Assembly (NCBI GenBank): GCA_949775045.1 | Contig: OX459103.1 | Location: 5,776,502 to 5,840,501 of the forward strand | Direction of reading: 5' to 3' | From: Metridium senile | Taxonomy: Eukaryota; Cnidaria; Anthozoa; Actiniaria; Metridiidae | DNA length: 64,000 nucleotides | Shown: positions 22,836 through 35,057 of the stretch, piece by piece | How the letters are laid out: every line of letters starts with the position of its first letter | Numbering within the stretch: position 1 is the stretch's first letter | Notes under the pieces: model-generated | Told to the model about the DNA's origin: nothing | The model's database searches: none | The model's input: only the letters and a program-made list of their open reading frames with translations | Made by a program: the position numbers and the translations under genes

Positions 22836-23015
22836 ATGCTAATCTTATTGTTCTTATTCCCAGTGGGGAGTAGGGTCAACTCGTGCATTCAATGTGATAT
22901 CGCATTGCAAGCAAGTTTCATCCAAGACAACCCACACGTTGTAGGGGGTGCTTGTTTTATGCTTCGGATGGCACGTAAGACTGATGCATGTATCACTTTG
23001 TGTACCACTTGTTGA
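22836..23015 (+). CDS. Cys-rich secreted peptide, unit 22 (R17C, six cysteines)
   Basis: CGC to TGC at codon 17 gives Cys17, just after the predicted signal cleavage site, so this is the only copy with an even number (six) of cysteines. Ala26 is GCA and residue 42 is Met. It also has leader T61, otherwise mostly found with Lys42, so it looks recombinant. Confidence 0.5.
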   Translation: MLILLFLFPVGSRVNSCIQCDIALQASFIQDNPHVVGGACFMLRMARKTDACITLCTTC

Positions 23016-23925
23016 TTATTGCTCTTGCGTTTGAAATGCATGGATGCAATATAAACACTAGGAAAGAGTACCTAGACAGGTTACAGAGGCGCAAAAAAAA
23101 AGAGAAAATAAATTAAATTAAAGAATTGGTACTGGTCCATGTGCTGTCAAAAATTGGCATAATTACCCATAATGCTTTTCGTTATTAAATGGAGAAACGA
23201 GTTTTTGCGGAAGGAGTCTAGAAGAAACGGCTATTGTGCGTCTCGTAGAAGGTGTTGGATCATAAAAAGTTAAGAAATCCAAAGAGCTGGGTCTGACGTG
23301 TTCTGAGAATGCCCAGTTTTGTTTTTTGAATGATATTTTTGCACTAAATTTAGAGATGAAAAATAACGTTTACGGTGGTTGTTCTATGGCGCAAAAACGC
23401 ACACTTTAACGTTCACCTTAACACAAAGGACAGTAAATTTCACATTTTTGGATCTCAGCTGATGATCAATTAAGTGTCAAATGTTGCCGAACTTACCACA
23501 TAACACAGTCAATTAAATAATAAAGCCCTGACTCTCAAACCAAGAAAGCTAAAATTTTCGAAGTCATCGGTGGAATTCCACCGAGTTTTAACAGGGCCGT
23601 CACCAAAGGGTTAAATATTTATTCATCAATCAATCATTCAATCAATCAATCAATCAAAAAATATCTACAACATGGGATGTAAAAGTGAAATAATTTTAGT
23701 TTGTAAACGTTTCGAATGAGAAAGGCTGTTTTTATCAGAAAAAGAAAATAAAAAATAAAAAAAGACAAAACTCACGCGCTCTCCGTTCCCCACACCCAGC
23801 TCGTCCGAAGGGAGGAGAGAACCAGCCCCTAAGCTATAAATGGCAATTCCTATACGTAGACTAACTAAGCGTCACTCGATTTATACAATTGAAAAATCCT
23901 TGTCTTTCAGGGCAGGTTTATTGTT

Positions 23926-24105
23926 ATGCTAATCTTATTGTTCTTATTCCCAGTGGGGAGTAGGGTCAACTCGCGCATTCAATGTGATATCGCATTGCAA
24001 GCGAGTTTCATCCAAGACAACCCACACGTTGTAGGGGGTGCTTGTTTTAAGCTTCGGATGGCACGTAAGACTGATGCATGTATCACTTTGTGTACCACTT
24101 GTTGA
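23926..24105 (+). CDS. Cys-rich secreted peptide, unit 23 (Lys42)
   Basis: Lys42, leader T61. TTTGACG replaces TTTAACG in the 3' region, as in unit 21 in part. The next junction has a broken TATA. Confidence 0.5.
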   Translation: MLILLFLFPVGSRVNSRIQCDIALQASFIQDNPHVVGGACFKLRMARKTDACITLCTTC

Positions 24106-24923
24106 TTATTGCTCTTGCGTTTGAAATGCATGGATGCAATATAAACACTAGGAAAGAGTACCTAGACAGGTTACAGAGGCGCAAAAAAAAAGAGAAAATA
24201 AATTAAATTAAAGAATTGGGACTGGTCCATGTGCTATCGAAAATTGGCATAATTACCCATAATGCTTTTCGTTATTAAATGGAGAAACGAGTTTTTGCGG
24301 AAGGAGTCTAGAAGAAACGGCTATTGTGCGTCTCGTAGAAGGTGTTGGATCATAAAATGTTAAGAAATCCAAAGAGCTGGGTCTGACGTGTTCTGAGAAT
24401 GCCCAGTTTTGTTTTTTGAATGATATTTTTGCACTAATTTAGAGATGAAAAATAACGTTTACGGTGGTTGTTCTATGGCGCAAAAACGCACACTTTGACG
24501 TTCACCTTAACACAAAGGACAGTAAATTTCACATTTTTGGATCTCAGCTGATGATCAATTAAGTGTCAAATGTTGCCGAACTTACCACATAACACAGTCA
24601 ATTAAATAATAAAGCCCTGACTCTCAAACCAAGAAAGCTAAAATTTTCGAAGTCATCGGTGGAATTCCACCGAGTTTTAACAGGGCCGTCACCAAAGGGT
24701 TAAATATTTATTCATCAATCAATCATTCAATCAATCAATCAATCAAAAAATATCTACAACATGGGATGTAAAAGTGAAATAATTTTAGTTTGTAAACGTT
24801 TCGAATGAGAAAGGCTGTTTTTATCAGAAAAAGAAAATAAAAAATAAAAAAAGACAAAACTCACGCGCTCTCCGTTCCCCACACCCAGCTCGTCCGAAGG
24901 GAGGAGAGAACCAGCCCCTAAGC

Positions 24924-24929
24924 TATCTA
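24924..24929 (+). promoter_or_regulatory. TATA box altered to TATCTA (unit 24)
   Basis: Two substitutions destroy the TATAAA while the flanking promoter block is unchanged. The same form precedes unit 27. Confidence 0.85.
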
Positions 24930-25014
24930 TGGCAATTCCTATACGTAGACTAACTAAGCGTCACTCGATTTATACAATTGAAAAATCCTAGTCTTTCAGG
25001 GCAGGTTTATTGTT

Positions 25015-25194
25015 ATGCTAATCTTATTGTTCTTATTCCCAGTGGGGAGTAGGGTCAACTCGCGCATTCAATGTGATATCGCATTGCAAGCGAGTTTCAT
25101 CCAAGACAACCCACACGTTGTAGGGGGTGCTTGTTTTATGCTTCGGATGGCACGTAAGACTGATGCATGTATCACTTTGTGTACCACTTGTTGA
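25015..25194 (+). CDS. Cys-rich secreted peptide, unit 24 (Met42)
   Basis: Common protein form behind the TATCTA promoter. Ala26 is GCG, unlike the GCA of the previous Met42 dimer members. Confidence 0.45.
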   Translation: MLILLFLFPVGSRVNSRIQCDIALQASFIQDNPHVVGGACFMLRMARKTDACITLCTTC

Positions 25195-26104
25195 TTATTG
25201 CTCTTGCGTTTGAAATGCATGGATGCAATATAAACACTAGGAAAGAGTACCTAGACAGGTTACAGAGGCGCAAAAAAAAAGAGAAAATAAATTAAATTAA
25301 AGAATTGGTACTGGTCCATGTGCTGTCGAAAATTGGCATAATTACCCATAATGCTTTTCGTTATTAAATGGAGAAACGAGTTTTTGCGGAAGGAGTCTAG
25401 AAGAAACGGCTATTGTGCGTCTCGTAGAAGGTGTTGGATCATAAAAAGTTAAGAAATCCAAAGAGCTGGGTCTGACGTGTTCTGAGAATGCCCAGTTTTG
25501 TTTTTTGAATGATATTTTTGCACTAAATTTAGAGATGAAAAATAACGTTTACGGTGGTTGTTCTATGGCGCAAAAACGCACACTTTAACGTTCACCTTAA
25601 CACAAAGGACAGTAAATTTCACATTTTTGGATCTCAGCTGATGATCAATTAAGTGTCAAATGTTGCCGAACTTACCACATAACACAGTCAATTAAATAAT
25701 AAAGCCCTGACTCTCAAACCAAGAAAGCTAAAATTTTCGAAGTCATCGGTGGAATTCCACCGAGTTTTAACAGGGCCGTCACCAAAGGGTTAAATATTTA
25801 TTCATCAATCAATCATTCAATCAATCAATCAATCAAAAAATATCTACAACATGGGATGTAAAAGTGAAATAATTTTAGTTTGTAAACGTTTCGAATGAGA
25901 AAGGCTGTTTTTATCAGAAAAAGAAAATAAAAAATAAAAAAAGACAAAACTCACGCGCTCTCCGTTCCCCACACCCAGCTCGTCCGAAGGGAGGAGAGAA
26001 CCAGCCCCTAAGCTATAAATGGCAATTCCTATACGTAGACTAACTAAGCGTCACTCGATTTATACAATTGAAAAATCCTTGTCTTTCAGGGCAGGTTTAT
26101 TGTT

Positions 26105-26284
26105 ATGCTAATCTTATTGTTCTTATTCCCAGTGGGGAGTAGGGTCAACTCGCGCATTCAATGTGATATCGCATTGCAAGCGAGTTTCATCCAAGACAAC
26201 CCACACGTTGTAGGGGGTGCTTGTTTTAAGCTTCGGATGGCACGTAAGACTGATGCATGTATCACTTTGTGTACCACTTGTTGA
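26105..26284 (+). CDS. Cys-rich secreted peptide, unit 25 (Lys42)
   Basis: Lys42, leader T61, intact TATA. A 2-nt deletion (GCTCTCGTTTG) lies just after the stop and does not affect the peptide. It only opens a longer antisense frame. Confidence 0.5.
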   Translation: MLILLFLFPVGSRVNSRIQCDIALQASFIQDNPHVVGGACFKLRMARKTDACITLCTTC

Positions 26285-27204
26285 TTATTGCTCTCGTTTG
26301 AAATGCATGGATGCAATATAAACACTAGGAAAGAGTACCTAGACAGGTTACAGAGGCGCAAAAAAAAAGAGAAAATAAATTAAATTAAAGAATTGGGACT
26401 GGTCCATGTGCTATCGAAAATTGGCATAATTACCCATAATGCTTTTCGTTATTAAATGGAGAAACGAGTTTTTGCGGAAGGAGTCTAGAAGAAACGGCTA
26501 TTGTGCGTCTCGTAGAAGGTGTTGGATCATAAAAAGTTAAGAAATCCAAAGAGCTGGGTCTGACGTGTTCTGAGAATGCCCAGTTTTGTTTTTTGAATGA
26601 TATTTTTGCACTAATTTAGAGATGAAAAATAACGTTTACGGTGGTTGTTCTATGGCGCAAAAACGCACACTTTAACGTTCACCTTAACACAAAGGACAGT
26701 AAATTTCACATTTTTGGATCTCAGCTGATGATCAATTAAGTGTCAAATGTTGCCGAACTTACCACATAACACAGTCAATTAAATAATAAAGCCCTGACTC
26801 TCAAACCAAGAAAGCTAAAATTTTCGAAGTCATCGGTGGAATTCCACCGAGTTTTAACAGGGCCGTCACCAAAGCGTTAAATATTTATTCATCAATCAAT
26901 CATTCAATCAATCAATCAATCAATCAATCAAAAAATATCTACAACATGGGATGTAAAAGTGAAATAATTTTAGTTTGTAAACGTTTCGAATGAGAAAGGC
27001 TGTTTTTATCAGAAAAAAAAAATAAAAAATAAAAAAAAGACAATTAAAACTCACGCGCTCTCCGTTCCCCACACCCAGCTCGTCCGAAGGGAGGAGAGAA
27101 CCAGCCCCTAAGCTATAAATGGCAATTCCTATACGTAGACTAACTAAGCGTCACTCGATTTATACAATTGAAAAATCCTAGTCTTTCAGGGCAGGTTTAT
27201 TGTT

Positions 27205-27384
27205 ATGCTAATCTTATTGTTCTTATTCCCAGTGGGGAGTAGGGTCAACTCGCGCATTCAATGTGATATCGCATTGCAAGCGAGTTTCATCCAAGACAAC
27301 CCACACGTTGTAGGGGGTGCTTGTTTTATGCTTCGGATGGCACGTAAGACTGATGCATGTATCACTTTGTGTACCACTTGTTGA
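27205..27384 (+). CDS. Cys-rich secreted peptide, unit 26 (Met42)
   Basis: Common protein form with the early AATAAA. CACCCATCTC replaces CACCCAGCTC in the next promoter block. Confidence 0.5.
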   Translation: MLILLFLFPVGSRVNSRIQCDIALQASFIQDNPHVVGGACFMLRMARKTDACITLCTTC

Positions 27385-28203
27385 TTATTGCTCTTGCGTT
27401 TGAAATGCATGGATGCAATATAAACACTAGGAAAGAGTACCTAGACAGGTTACAGAGGCGCAAAAAAAAAGAGAAAATAAATTAAATTAAAGAATTGGTA
27501 CTGGTCCATGTGCTGTCGAAAATTGGCATAATTACCCATAATGCTTTTCGTTATTAAATGGAGAAACGAGTTTTTGCGGAAGGAGTCTAGAAGAAACGGC
27601 TATTGTGCGTCTCGTAGAAGGTGTTGGATCATAAAAAGTTAAGAAATCCAAAGAGCTGGGTCTGACGTGTTCTGAGAATGCCCAGTTTTGTTTTTTGAAT
27701 GATATTTTTGCACTAAATTTAGAGATGAAAAATAACGTTTACGGTGGTTGTTCTATGGCGCAAAAACGCACACTTTAACGTTCACCTTAACACAAAGGAC
27801 AGTAAATTTCACATTTTTGGATCTCAGCTGATGATCAATTAAGTGTCAAATGTTGCCGAACTTACCACATAACACAGTCAATTAAATAATAAAGCCCTGA
27901 CTCTCAAACCAAGAAAGCTAAAATTTTCGAAGTCATCGGTGGAATTCCACCGAGTTTTAACAGGGCCGTCACCAAAGGGTTAAATATTTATTCATCAATC
28001 AATCATTCAATCAATCAATCAATCAAAAAATATCTACAACATGGGATGTAAAAGTGAAATAATTTTAGTTTGTAAACGTTTCGAATGAGAAAGGCTGTTT
28101 TTATCAGAAAAAGAAAATAAAAAATAAAAAAAGACAAAACTCACGCGCTCTCCGTTCCCCACACCCATCTCGTCCGAAGGGAGGAGAGAACCAGCCCCTA
28201 AGC

Positions 28204-28209
28204 TATCTA
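28204..28209 (+). promoter_or_regulatory. TATA box altered to TATCTA (unit 27)
   Basis: Second occurrence of the TATCTA form, here with a nearby change next to the CACCC-type motif. Confidence 0.85.
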
Positions 28210-28294
28210 TGGCAATTCCTATACGTAGACTAACTAAGCGTCACTCGATTTATACAATTGAAAAATCCTTGTCTTTCAGGGCAGGTTTATTGTT

Positions 28295-28474
28295 ATGCTA
28301 ATCTTATTGTTCTTATTCCCAGTGGGGAGTAGGGTCAACTCGCGCATTCAATGTGATATCGCATTGCAAGCGAGTTTCATCCAAGACAACCCACACGTTG
28401 TAGGGGGTGCTTGTTTTATGCTTCGGATGGCACGTAAGACTGATGCATGTATCACTTTGTGTACCACTTGTTGA
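28295..28474 (+). CDS. Cys-rich secreted peptide, unit 27 (Met42, hybrid)
   Basis: Met42 protein, but with leader T61 and a TATCTA promoter. The 5' end is of the Lys42 class and the 3' part of the Met42 class (AATGAA, GATCTGG). Confidence 0.45.
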   Translation: MLILLFLFPVGSRVNSRIQCDIALQASFIQDNPHVVGGACFMLRMARKTDACITLCTTC

Positions 28475-29398
28475 TTATTGCTCTTGCGTTTGAAATGCAT
28501 GGATGCAATATAAACACTAGGAAAGAGTACCTAGACAGGTTACAGAGGCGCAAAAAAAAAGAGAAAATGAATTAAATTAAAGAATTGGGATCTGGTCCAT
28601 GTGCTGTCGAAAATTGGCATAATTACCCATTATGCTTTTCGTTATTAAATGGAGAAACGAGTTTTTGCGGAAGGAGTCTAGAAGAAACGGCTATTGTGCG
28701 TCTCGTAGAAGGTGTTGGATCATAAAAAGTTAAGAAATCCAAAGAGCTGGGTCTGACGTGTTCTGAGAATGCCCAGTTTTGTTTTTTGAATGATATTTTT
28801 GCACTAAATTTAGAGATGAAAAATAACGTTTACGGTGGTTGTTCTATGGCGCAAAAACGCACACTTTAACGTTCACCTTAACACAAAGGACAGTAAATTT
28901 CACATTTTTGGATCTCAGCTGATGATCAATTAAGTGTCAAATGTTGCCGAACTTACCACATAACACAGTCAATTAAATAATAAAGCCCTGACTCTCAAAC
29001 CAAGAAAGCTAAAATTTTCGAAGTCATCGGTGGAATTCCACCGAGTTTTAACAGGGCCGTCACCAAAGGGTTAAATATTTATTCATCAATCAATCATTCA
29101 ATCAATCAATCAATCAATCAATCAAAAAATATCTACAACATGGGATGTAAAAGTGAAATAATTTTAGTTTGTAAACGTTTCGAATGAGAAAGGCTGTTTT
29201 TATCAGAAAAAGAAAATAAAAAATAAAAAAAAGACAATTAAAACTCACGCGCTCTCCGTTCCCCACACCCAGCTCGTCCGAAGGGAGGAGAGAACCAGCC
29301 CCTAAGCTATAAATGGCAATTCCTATACGTAGACTAACTAAGCGTCACTCGATTTATACAATTGAAAAATCCTAGTCTTGCAGGGCAGGTTTATTGTT

Positions 29399-29578
29399 AT
29401 GCTAATCTTATTGTTCTTATTCCCAGAGGGGAGTAGGGTCAACTCGCGCATTCAATGTGATATCGCATTGCAAGCGAGTTTCATCCAAGACAACCCACAC
29501 GTTGTAGGGGGTGCTTGTTTTATGCTTCGGATGGCACGTAAGACTGATGCATGTATCACTTTGTGTACCACTTGTTGA
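29399..29578 (+). CDS. Cys-rich secreted peptide, unit 28 (V10E)
   Basis: GTG to GAG places Glu at residue 10 inside the hydrophobic leader. The acceptor-like site reads TCTTGCAG instead of TCTTTCAG, creating an in-frame TTG at 29378, but the ATG at 29399 remains the better start. Met42. Confidence 0.5.
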   Translation: MLILLFLFPEGSRVNSRIQCDIALQASFIQDNPHVVGGACFMLRMARKTDACITLCTTC

Positions 29579-30398
29579 TTATTGCTCTTGCGTTTGAAAT
29601 GCATGGATGCAATATAAACACTAGGAAAGAGTACCTAGACAGGTTACAGAGGCGCAAAAAAAAAGAGAAAATGAATTAAATTAAAGAATTGGGATCTGGT
29701 CCATGTGCTGTCGAAAATTGGCATAATTACCCATAATGCTTTTCGTTATTAAATGGAGAAACGAGTTTTTGCGGAAGGAGTCTAGAAGAAACGGCTATTG
29801 TGCGTCTCGTAGAAGGTGTTGGATCATAAAAAGTTAAGAAATCCAAAGAGCTGGGTCTGACGTGTTCTGAGAATGCCCAGTTTTGTTTTTTGAATGATAT
29901 TTTTGCACTAAATTTAGAGATGAAAAATAACGTTTACGGTGGTTGTTCTATGGCGCAAAAACGCACACTTTAACGTTCACCTTAACACAAAGGACAGTAA
30001 ATTTCACATTTTTGGATCTCAGCTGATGATCAATTAAGTGTCAAATGTTGCCGAACTTACCACATAACACAGTCAATTAAATAATAAAGCCCTGACTCTC
30101 AAACCAAGAAAGCTAAAATTTTCGAAGTCATCGGTGGAATTCCACCGAGTTTTAACAGGGCCGTCACCAAAGGGTTAAATATTTATTCATCAATCAATCA
30201 TTCAATCAATCAATCAATCAAAAAATATCTACAACATGGGATGTAAAAGTGAAATAATTTTAGTTTGTAAACGTTTCGAATGAGAAAGGCTGTTTTTATC
30301 AGAAAAAGAAAATAAAAAATAAAAAAAGACAAAACTCACGCGCTCTCCGTTCCCCACACCCAGCTCGTCCGAAGGGAGGAGAGAACCAGCCCCTAAGC

Positions 30399-30404
30399 TA
30401 TCAA
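30399..30404 (+). promoter_or_regulatory. TATA box altered to TATCAA (unit 29)
   Basis: A single A to C change in TATAAA. First of eight occurrences of this form, all before Lys42 units. Confidence 0.85.
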
Positions 30405-30489
30405 TGGCAATTCCTATACGTAGACTAACTAAGCGTCACTCGATTTATACAATTGAAAAATCCTTGTCTTTCAGGGCAGGTTTATTGTT

Positions 30490-30669
30490 ATGCTAATCTT
30501 ATTGTTCTTATTCCCAGTGGGGAGTAGGGTCAACTCGCGCATTCAATGTGATATCGCATTGCAAGCGAGTTTCATCCAAGACAACCCACACGTTGTAGGG
30601 GGTGCTTGTTTTAAGCTTCGGATGGCACGTAAGACTGATGCATGTATCACTTTGTGTACCACTTGTTGA
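30490..30669 (+). CDS. Cys-rich secreted peptide, unit 29 (Lys42)
   Basis: Lys42, leader T61, TATCAA promoter. The GAAATTATTTT marker near its 3' end links it by position to Met42 units 35 and 40, so it is a hybrid. Confidence 0.45.
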   Translation: MLILLFLFPVGSRVNSRIQCDIALQASFIQDNPHVVGGACFKLRMARKTDACITLCTTC

Positions 30670-31587
30670 TTATTGCTCTTGCGTTTGAAATGCATGGATG
30701 CAATATAAACACTAGGAAAGAGTACCTAGACAGGTTACAGAGGCGCAAAAAAAAAGAGAAAATAAATTAAATTAAAGAATTGGGACTGGTCCATGTGCTA
30801 TCGAAAATTGGCATAATTACCCATAATGCTTTTCGTTATTAAATGGAGAAACGAGTTTTTGCGGAAGGAGTCTAGAAGAAACGGCTATTGTGCGTCTCGT
30901 AGAAGGTGTTGGATCATAAAAAGTTAAGAAATCCAAAGAGCTGGGTCTGACGTGTTCTGAGAATGCCCAGTTTTGTTTTTTGAATGATATTTTTGCACTA
31001 ATTTAGAGATGAAAAATAACGTTTACGGTGGTTGTTCTATGGCGCAAAAACGCACACTTTAACGTTCACCTTAACACAAAGGACAGTAAATTTCACATTT
31101 TTGGATCTCAGCTGATGATCAATTAAGTGTCAAATGTTGCCGAACTTACCACATAACACAGTCAATTAAATAATAAAGCCCTGACTCTCAAACCAAGAAA
31201 GCTAAAATTTTCGAAGTCATCGGTGGAATTCCACCGAGTTTTAACAGGGCCGTCACCAAAGGGTTAAATATTTATTCATCAATCAATCATTCAATCAATC
31301 AATCAATCAATCAATCAAAAAATATCTACAACATGGGATGTAAAAGTGAAATTATTTTAGTTTGTAAACGTTTCGAATGAGAAAGGCTGTTTTTATCAGA
31401 AAAAGAAAATAAAAAATAAAAAAAAGACAAAACTCACGCGCTCTCCGTTCCCCACACCCAGCTCGTCCGAAGGGAGGAGAGAACCAGCCCCTAAGCTATA
31501 AATGGCAATTCCTATACGTAGACTAACTAAGCGTCACTCGATTTATACAATTGAAAAATCCTAGTCTTTCAGGGCAGGTTTATTGTT

Positions 31588-31767
31588 ATGCTAATCTTAT
31601 TGTTCTTATTCCCAGTGGGGAGTAGGGTCAACTCGCGCATTCAATGTGATATCGCATTGCAAGCGAGTTTCATCCAAGACAACCCACACGTTGTAGGGGG
31701 TGCTTGTTTTATGCTTCGGATGGCACGTAAGACTGATGCATGTATCACTTTGTGTACCACTTGTTGA
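31588..31767 (+). CDS. Cys-rich secreted peptide, unit 30 (Met42)
   Basis: Common protein form, intact TATA, early AATAAA. First unit with the TCTA interruption in the microsatellite. Confidence 0.5.
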   Translation: MLILLFLFPVGSRVNSRIQCDIALQASFIQDNPHVVGGACFMLRMARKTDACITLCTTC

Positions 31768-32590
31768 TTATTGCTCTTGCGTTTGAAATGCATGGATGCA
31801 ATATAAACACTAGGAAAGAGTACCTAGACAGGTTACAGAGGCGCAAAAAAAAAGAGAAAATAAATTAAATTAAAGAATTGGTACTGGTCCATGTGCTGTC
31901 GAAAATTGGCATAATTACCCATAATGCTTTTCGTTATTAAATGGAGAAACGAGTTTTTGCGGAAGGAGTCTAGAAGAAACGGCTATTGTGCGTCTCGTAG
32001 AAGGTGTTGGATCATAAAAAGTTAAGAAATCCAAAGAGCTGGGTCTGACGTGTTCTGAGAATGCCCAGTTTTGTTTTTTGAATGATATTTTTGCACTAAA
32101 TTTAGAGATGAAAAATAACGTTTACGGTGGTTGTTCTATGGCGCAAAAACGCACACTTTAACGTTCACCTTAACACAAAGGACAGTAAATTTCACATTTT
32201 TGGATCTCAGCTGATGATCAATTAAGTGTCAAATGTTGCCGAACTTACCACATAACACAGTCAATTAAATAATAAAGCCCTGACTCTCAAACCAAGAAAG
32301 CTAAAATTTTCGAAGTCATCGGTGGAATTCCACCGAGTTTTAACAGGGCCGTCACCAAAGGGTTAAATATTTATTCATCAATCAATCATTCAATCTATCA
32401 ATCAATCAATCAAAAAATATCTACAACATGGGATGTAAAAGTGAAATAATTTTAGTTTGTAAACGTTTCGAATGAGAAAGGCTGTTTTTATCAGAAAAAG
32501 AAAATAAAAAATAAAAAAAGACAAAATTCACGCGCTCTCCGTTCCCCACACCCAGCTCGTCCGAAGGGAGGAGAGAACCAGCCCCTAAGC

Positions 32591-32596
32591 TATCAA
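32591..32596 (+). promoter_or_regulatory. TATA box altered to TATCAA (unit 31)
   Basis: Same single change as before unit 29. The rest of the promoter block is normal except AAATTCACG upstream. Confidence 0.85.
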
Positions 32597-32681
32597 TGGC
32601 AATTCCTATACGTAGACTAACTAAGCGTCACTCGATTTATACAATTGAAAAATCCTTGTCTTTCAGGGCAGGTTTATTGTT

Positions 32682-32861
32682 ATGCTAATCTTATTGTTCT
32701 TATTCCCAGTGGGGAGTAGGGTCAACTCGCGCATTCAATGTGATATCGCATTGCAAGCGAGTTTCATCCAAGACAACCCACACGTTGTAGGGGGTGCTTG
32801 TTTTAAGCTTCGGATGGCACGTAAGACTGATGCATGTATCACTTTGTGTACCACTTGTTGA
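32682..32861 (+). CDS. Cys-rich secreted peptide, unit 31 (Lys42)
   Basis: Lys42, leader T61, TATCAA promoter, early AATAAA, CTAAATTT form of the 3' region. Confidence 0.45.
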   Translation: MLILLFLFPVGSRVNSRIQCDIALQASFIQDNPHVVGGACFKLRMARKTDACITLCTTC

Positions 32862-33684
32862 TTATTGCTCTTGCGTTTGAAATGCATGGATGCAATATAA
32901 ACACTAGGAAAGAGTACCTAGACAGGTTACAGAGGCGCAAAAAAAAAGAGAAAATAAATTAAATTAAAGAATTGGGACTGGTCCATGTGCTATCGAAAAT
33001 TGGCATAATTACCCATAATGCTTTTCGTTATTAAATGGAGAAACGAGTTTTTGCGGAAGGAGTCTAGAAGAAACGGCTATTGTGCGTCTCGTAGAAGGTG
33101 TTGGATCATAAAAAGTTAAGAAATCCAAAGAGCTGGGTCTGACGTGTTCTGAGAATGCCCAGTTTTGTTTTTTGAATGATATTTTTGCACTAAATTTAGA
33201 GATGAAAAATAACGTTTACGGTGGTTGTTCTATGGCGCAAAAACGCACACTTTAACGTTCACCTTAACACAAAGGACAGTAAATTTCACATTTTTGGATC
33301 TCAGCTGATGATCAATTAAGTGTCAAATGTTGCCGAACTTACCACATAACACAGTCAATTAAATAATAAAGCCCTGACTCTCAAACCAAGAAAGCTAAAA
33401 TTTTCGAAGTCATCGGTGGAATTCCACCGAGTTTTAACAGGGCCGTCACCAAAGGGTTAAATATTTATTCATCAATCAATCATTCAATCTATCAATCAAT
33501 CAATCAAAAAATATCTACAACATGGGATGTAAAAGTGAAATAATTTTAGTTTGTAAACGTTTCGAATGAGAAAGGCTGTTTTTATCAGAAAAAGAAAATA
33601 AAAAATAAAAAAAGACAAAACTCACGCGCTCTCCGTTCCCCACACCCAGCTCGTCCGAAGGGAGGAGAGAACCAGCCCCTAAGC

Positions 33685-33690
33685 TATCAA
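33685..33690 (+). promoter_or_regulatory. TATA box altered to TATCAA (unit 32)
   Basis: Third TATCAA junction, again before a Lys42 unit. Confidence 0.85.
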
Positions 33691-33775
33691 TGGCAATTCC
33701 TATACGTAGACTAACTAAGCGTCACTCGATTTATACAATTGAAAAATCCTTGTCTTTCAGGGCAGGTTTATTGTT

Positions 33776-33955
33776 ATGCTAATCTTATTGTTCTTATTCC
33801 CAGTGGGGAGTAGGGTCAACTCGCGCATTCAATGTGATATCGCATTGCAAGCGAGTTTCATCCAAGACAACCCACACGTTGTAGGGGGTGCTTGTTTTAA
33901 GCTTCGGATGGCACGTAAGACTGATGCATGTATCACTTTGTGTACCACTTGTTGA
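33776..33955 (+). CDS. Cys-rich secreted peptide, unit 32 (Lys42)
   Basis: Lys42, leader T61, broken TATA. Private changes in the 3' region are CTATAGCGC and ATCAACTAAG. It is an extra Lys42 unit between two copies of the pentamer. Confidence 0.45.
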   Translation: MLILLFLFPVGSRVNSRIQCDIALQASFIQDNPHVVGGACFKLRMARKTDACITLCTTC

Positions 33956-34877
33956 TTATTGCTCTTGCGTTTGAAATGCATGGATGCAATATAAACACTA
34001 GGAAAGAGTACCTAGACAGGTTACAGAGGCGCAAAAAAAAAGAGAAAATAAATTAAATTAAAGAATTGGGACTGGTCCATGTGCTATCGAAAATTGGCAT
34101 AATTACCCATAATGCTTTTCGTTATTAAATGGAGAAACGAGTTTTTGCGGAAGGAGTCTAGAAGAAACGGCTATTGTGCGTCTCGTAGAAGGTGTTGGAT
34201 CATAAAAAGTTAAGAAATCCAAAGAGCTGGGTCTGACGTGTTCTGAGAATGCCCAGTTTTGTTTTTTGAATGATATTTTTGCACTAATTTAGAGATGAAA
34301 AATAACGTTTACGGTGGTTGTTCTATAGCGCAAAAACGCACACTTTAACGTTCACCTTAACACAAAGGACAGTAAATTTCACATTTTTGGATCTCAGCTG
34401 ATGATCAACTAAGTGTCAAATGTTGCCGAACTTACCACATAACACAGTCAATTAAATAATAAAGCCCTGACTCTCAAACCAAGAAAGCTAAAATTTTCGA
34501 AGTCATCGGTGGAATTCCACCGAGTTTTAACAGGGCCGTCACCAAAGGGTTAAATATTTATTCATCAATCAATCATTCAATCAATCAATCAATCAATCAA
34601 TCAAAAAATATCTACAACATGGGATGTAAAAGTGAAATAATTTTAGTTTGTAAACGTTTCGAATGAGAAAGGCTGTTTTTATCAGAAAAAGAAAATAAAA
34701 AATAAAAAAAAGACAATTAAAACTCACGCGCTCTCCGTTCCCCACACCCAGCTCGTCCGAAGGGAGGAGAGAACCAGCCCCTAAGCTATAAATGGCAATT
34801 CCTATACGTAGACTAACTAAGCGTCACTCGATTTATACAATTGAAAAATCCTAGTCTTTCAGGGCAGGTTTATTGTT

Positions 34878-35057
34878 ATGCTAATCTTATTGTTCTTATT
34901 CCCAGTGGGGAGTAGGGTCAACTCGCGCATTCAATGTGATATCGCATTGCAAGCGAGTTTCATCCAAGACAACCCACACGTTGTAGGGGGTGCTTGTTTT
35001 ATGCTTCGGATGGCACGTAAGACTGATGCATGTATCACTTTGTGTACCACTTGTTGA
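34878..35057 (+). CDS. Cys-rich secreted peptide, unit 33 (Met42)
   Basis: Common protein form. The CATTATGC marker in the 3' region pairs it with unit 38. Confidence 0.5.
   Translation: MLILLFLFPVGSRVNSRIQCDIALQASFIQDNPHVVGGACFMLRMARKTDACITLCTTC

Larger units (their letters stand above)
18373..27119 (+). repeat. Dimeric higher-order repeat: alternating Met42 and Lys42 units
   Basis: Units 18/19, 20/21, 22/23 and 24/25 alternate strictly. The first member has Met42 with GGTACTGG; the second has Lys42, T at leader position 61, GGGACTGG and CTATCG. Dimer lengths are about 2190, 2188, 2179 and 2190 bp. Unit 26 begins a further Met42 member. Confidence 0.85.
28210..33690 (+). repeat. Five-unit higher-order repeat, diverged copy (units 27-31)
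   Basis: Markers occur in the same order as in units 33-37: CATTATGC (27), V10E (28), GAAATTATTTT (29), GGTACTGG with the TCTA interruption and AAATTCACG (30), Lys42 with broken TATA (31). Units 27 and 29 carry extra Lys42-class features, so this copy has recombined. Confidence 0.7.

Noticed and set aside
26158..26361. 67-codon open frame on the minus strand in unit 25
   Set aside because: It is antisense to the peptide ORF and its length depends on a 2-nt deletion unique to this unit; the other 58 units do not have it at this length.
29378..29398. Upstream in-frame TTG start in unit 28
   Set aside because: The TTG arises from one substitution in this unit only and is not a usual eukaryotic start; the ATG at 29399 is shared by all units.
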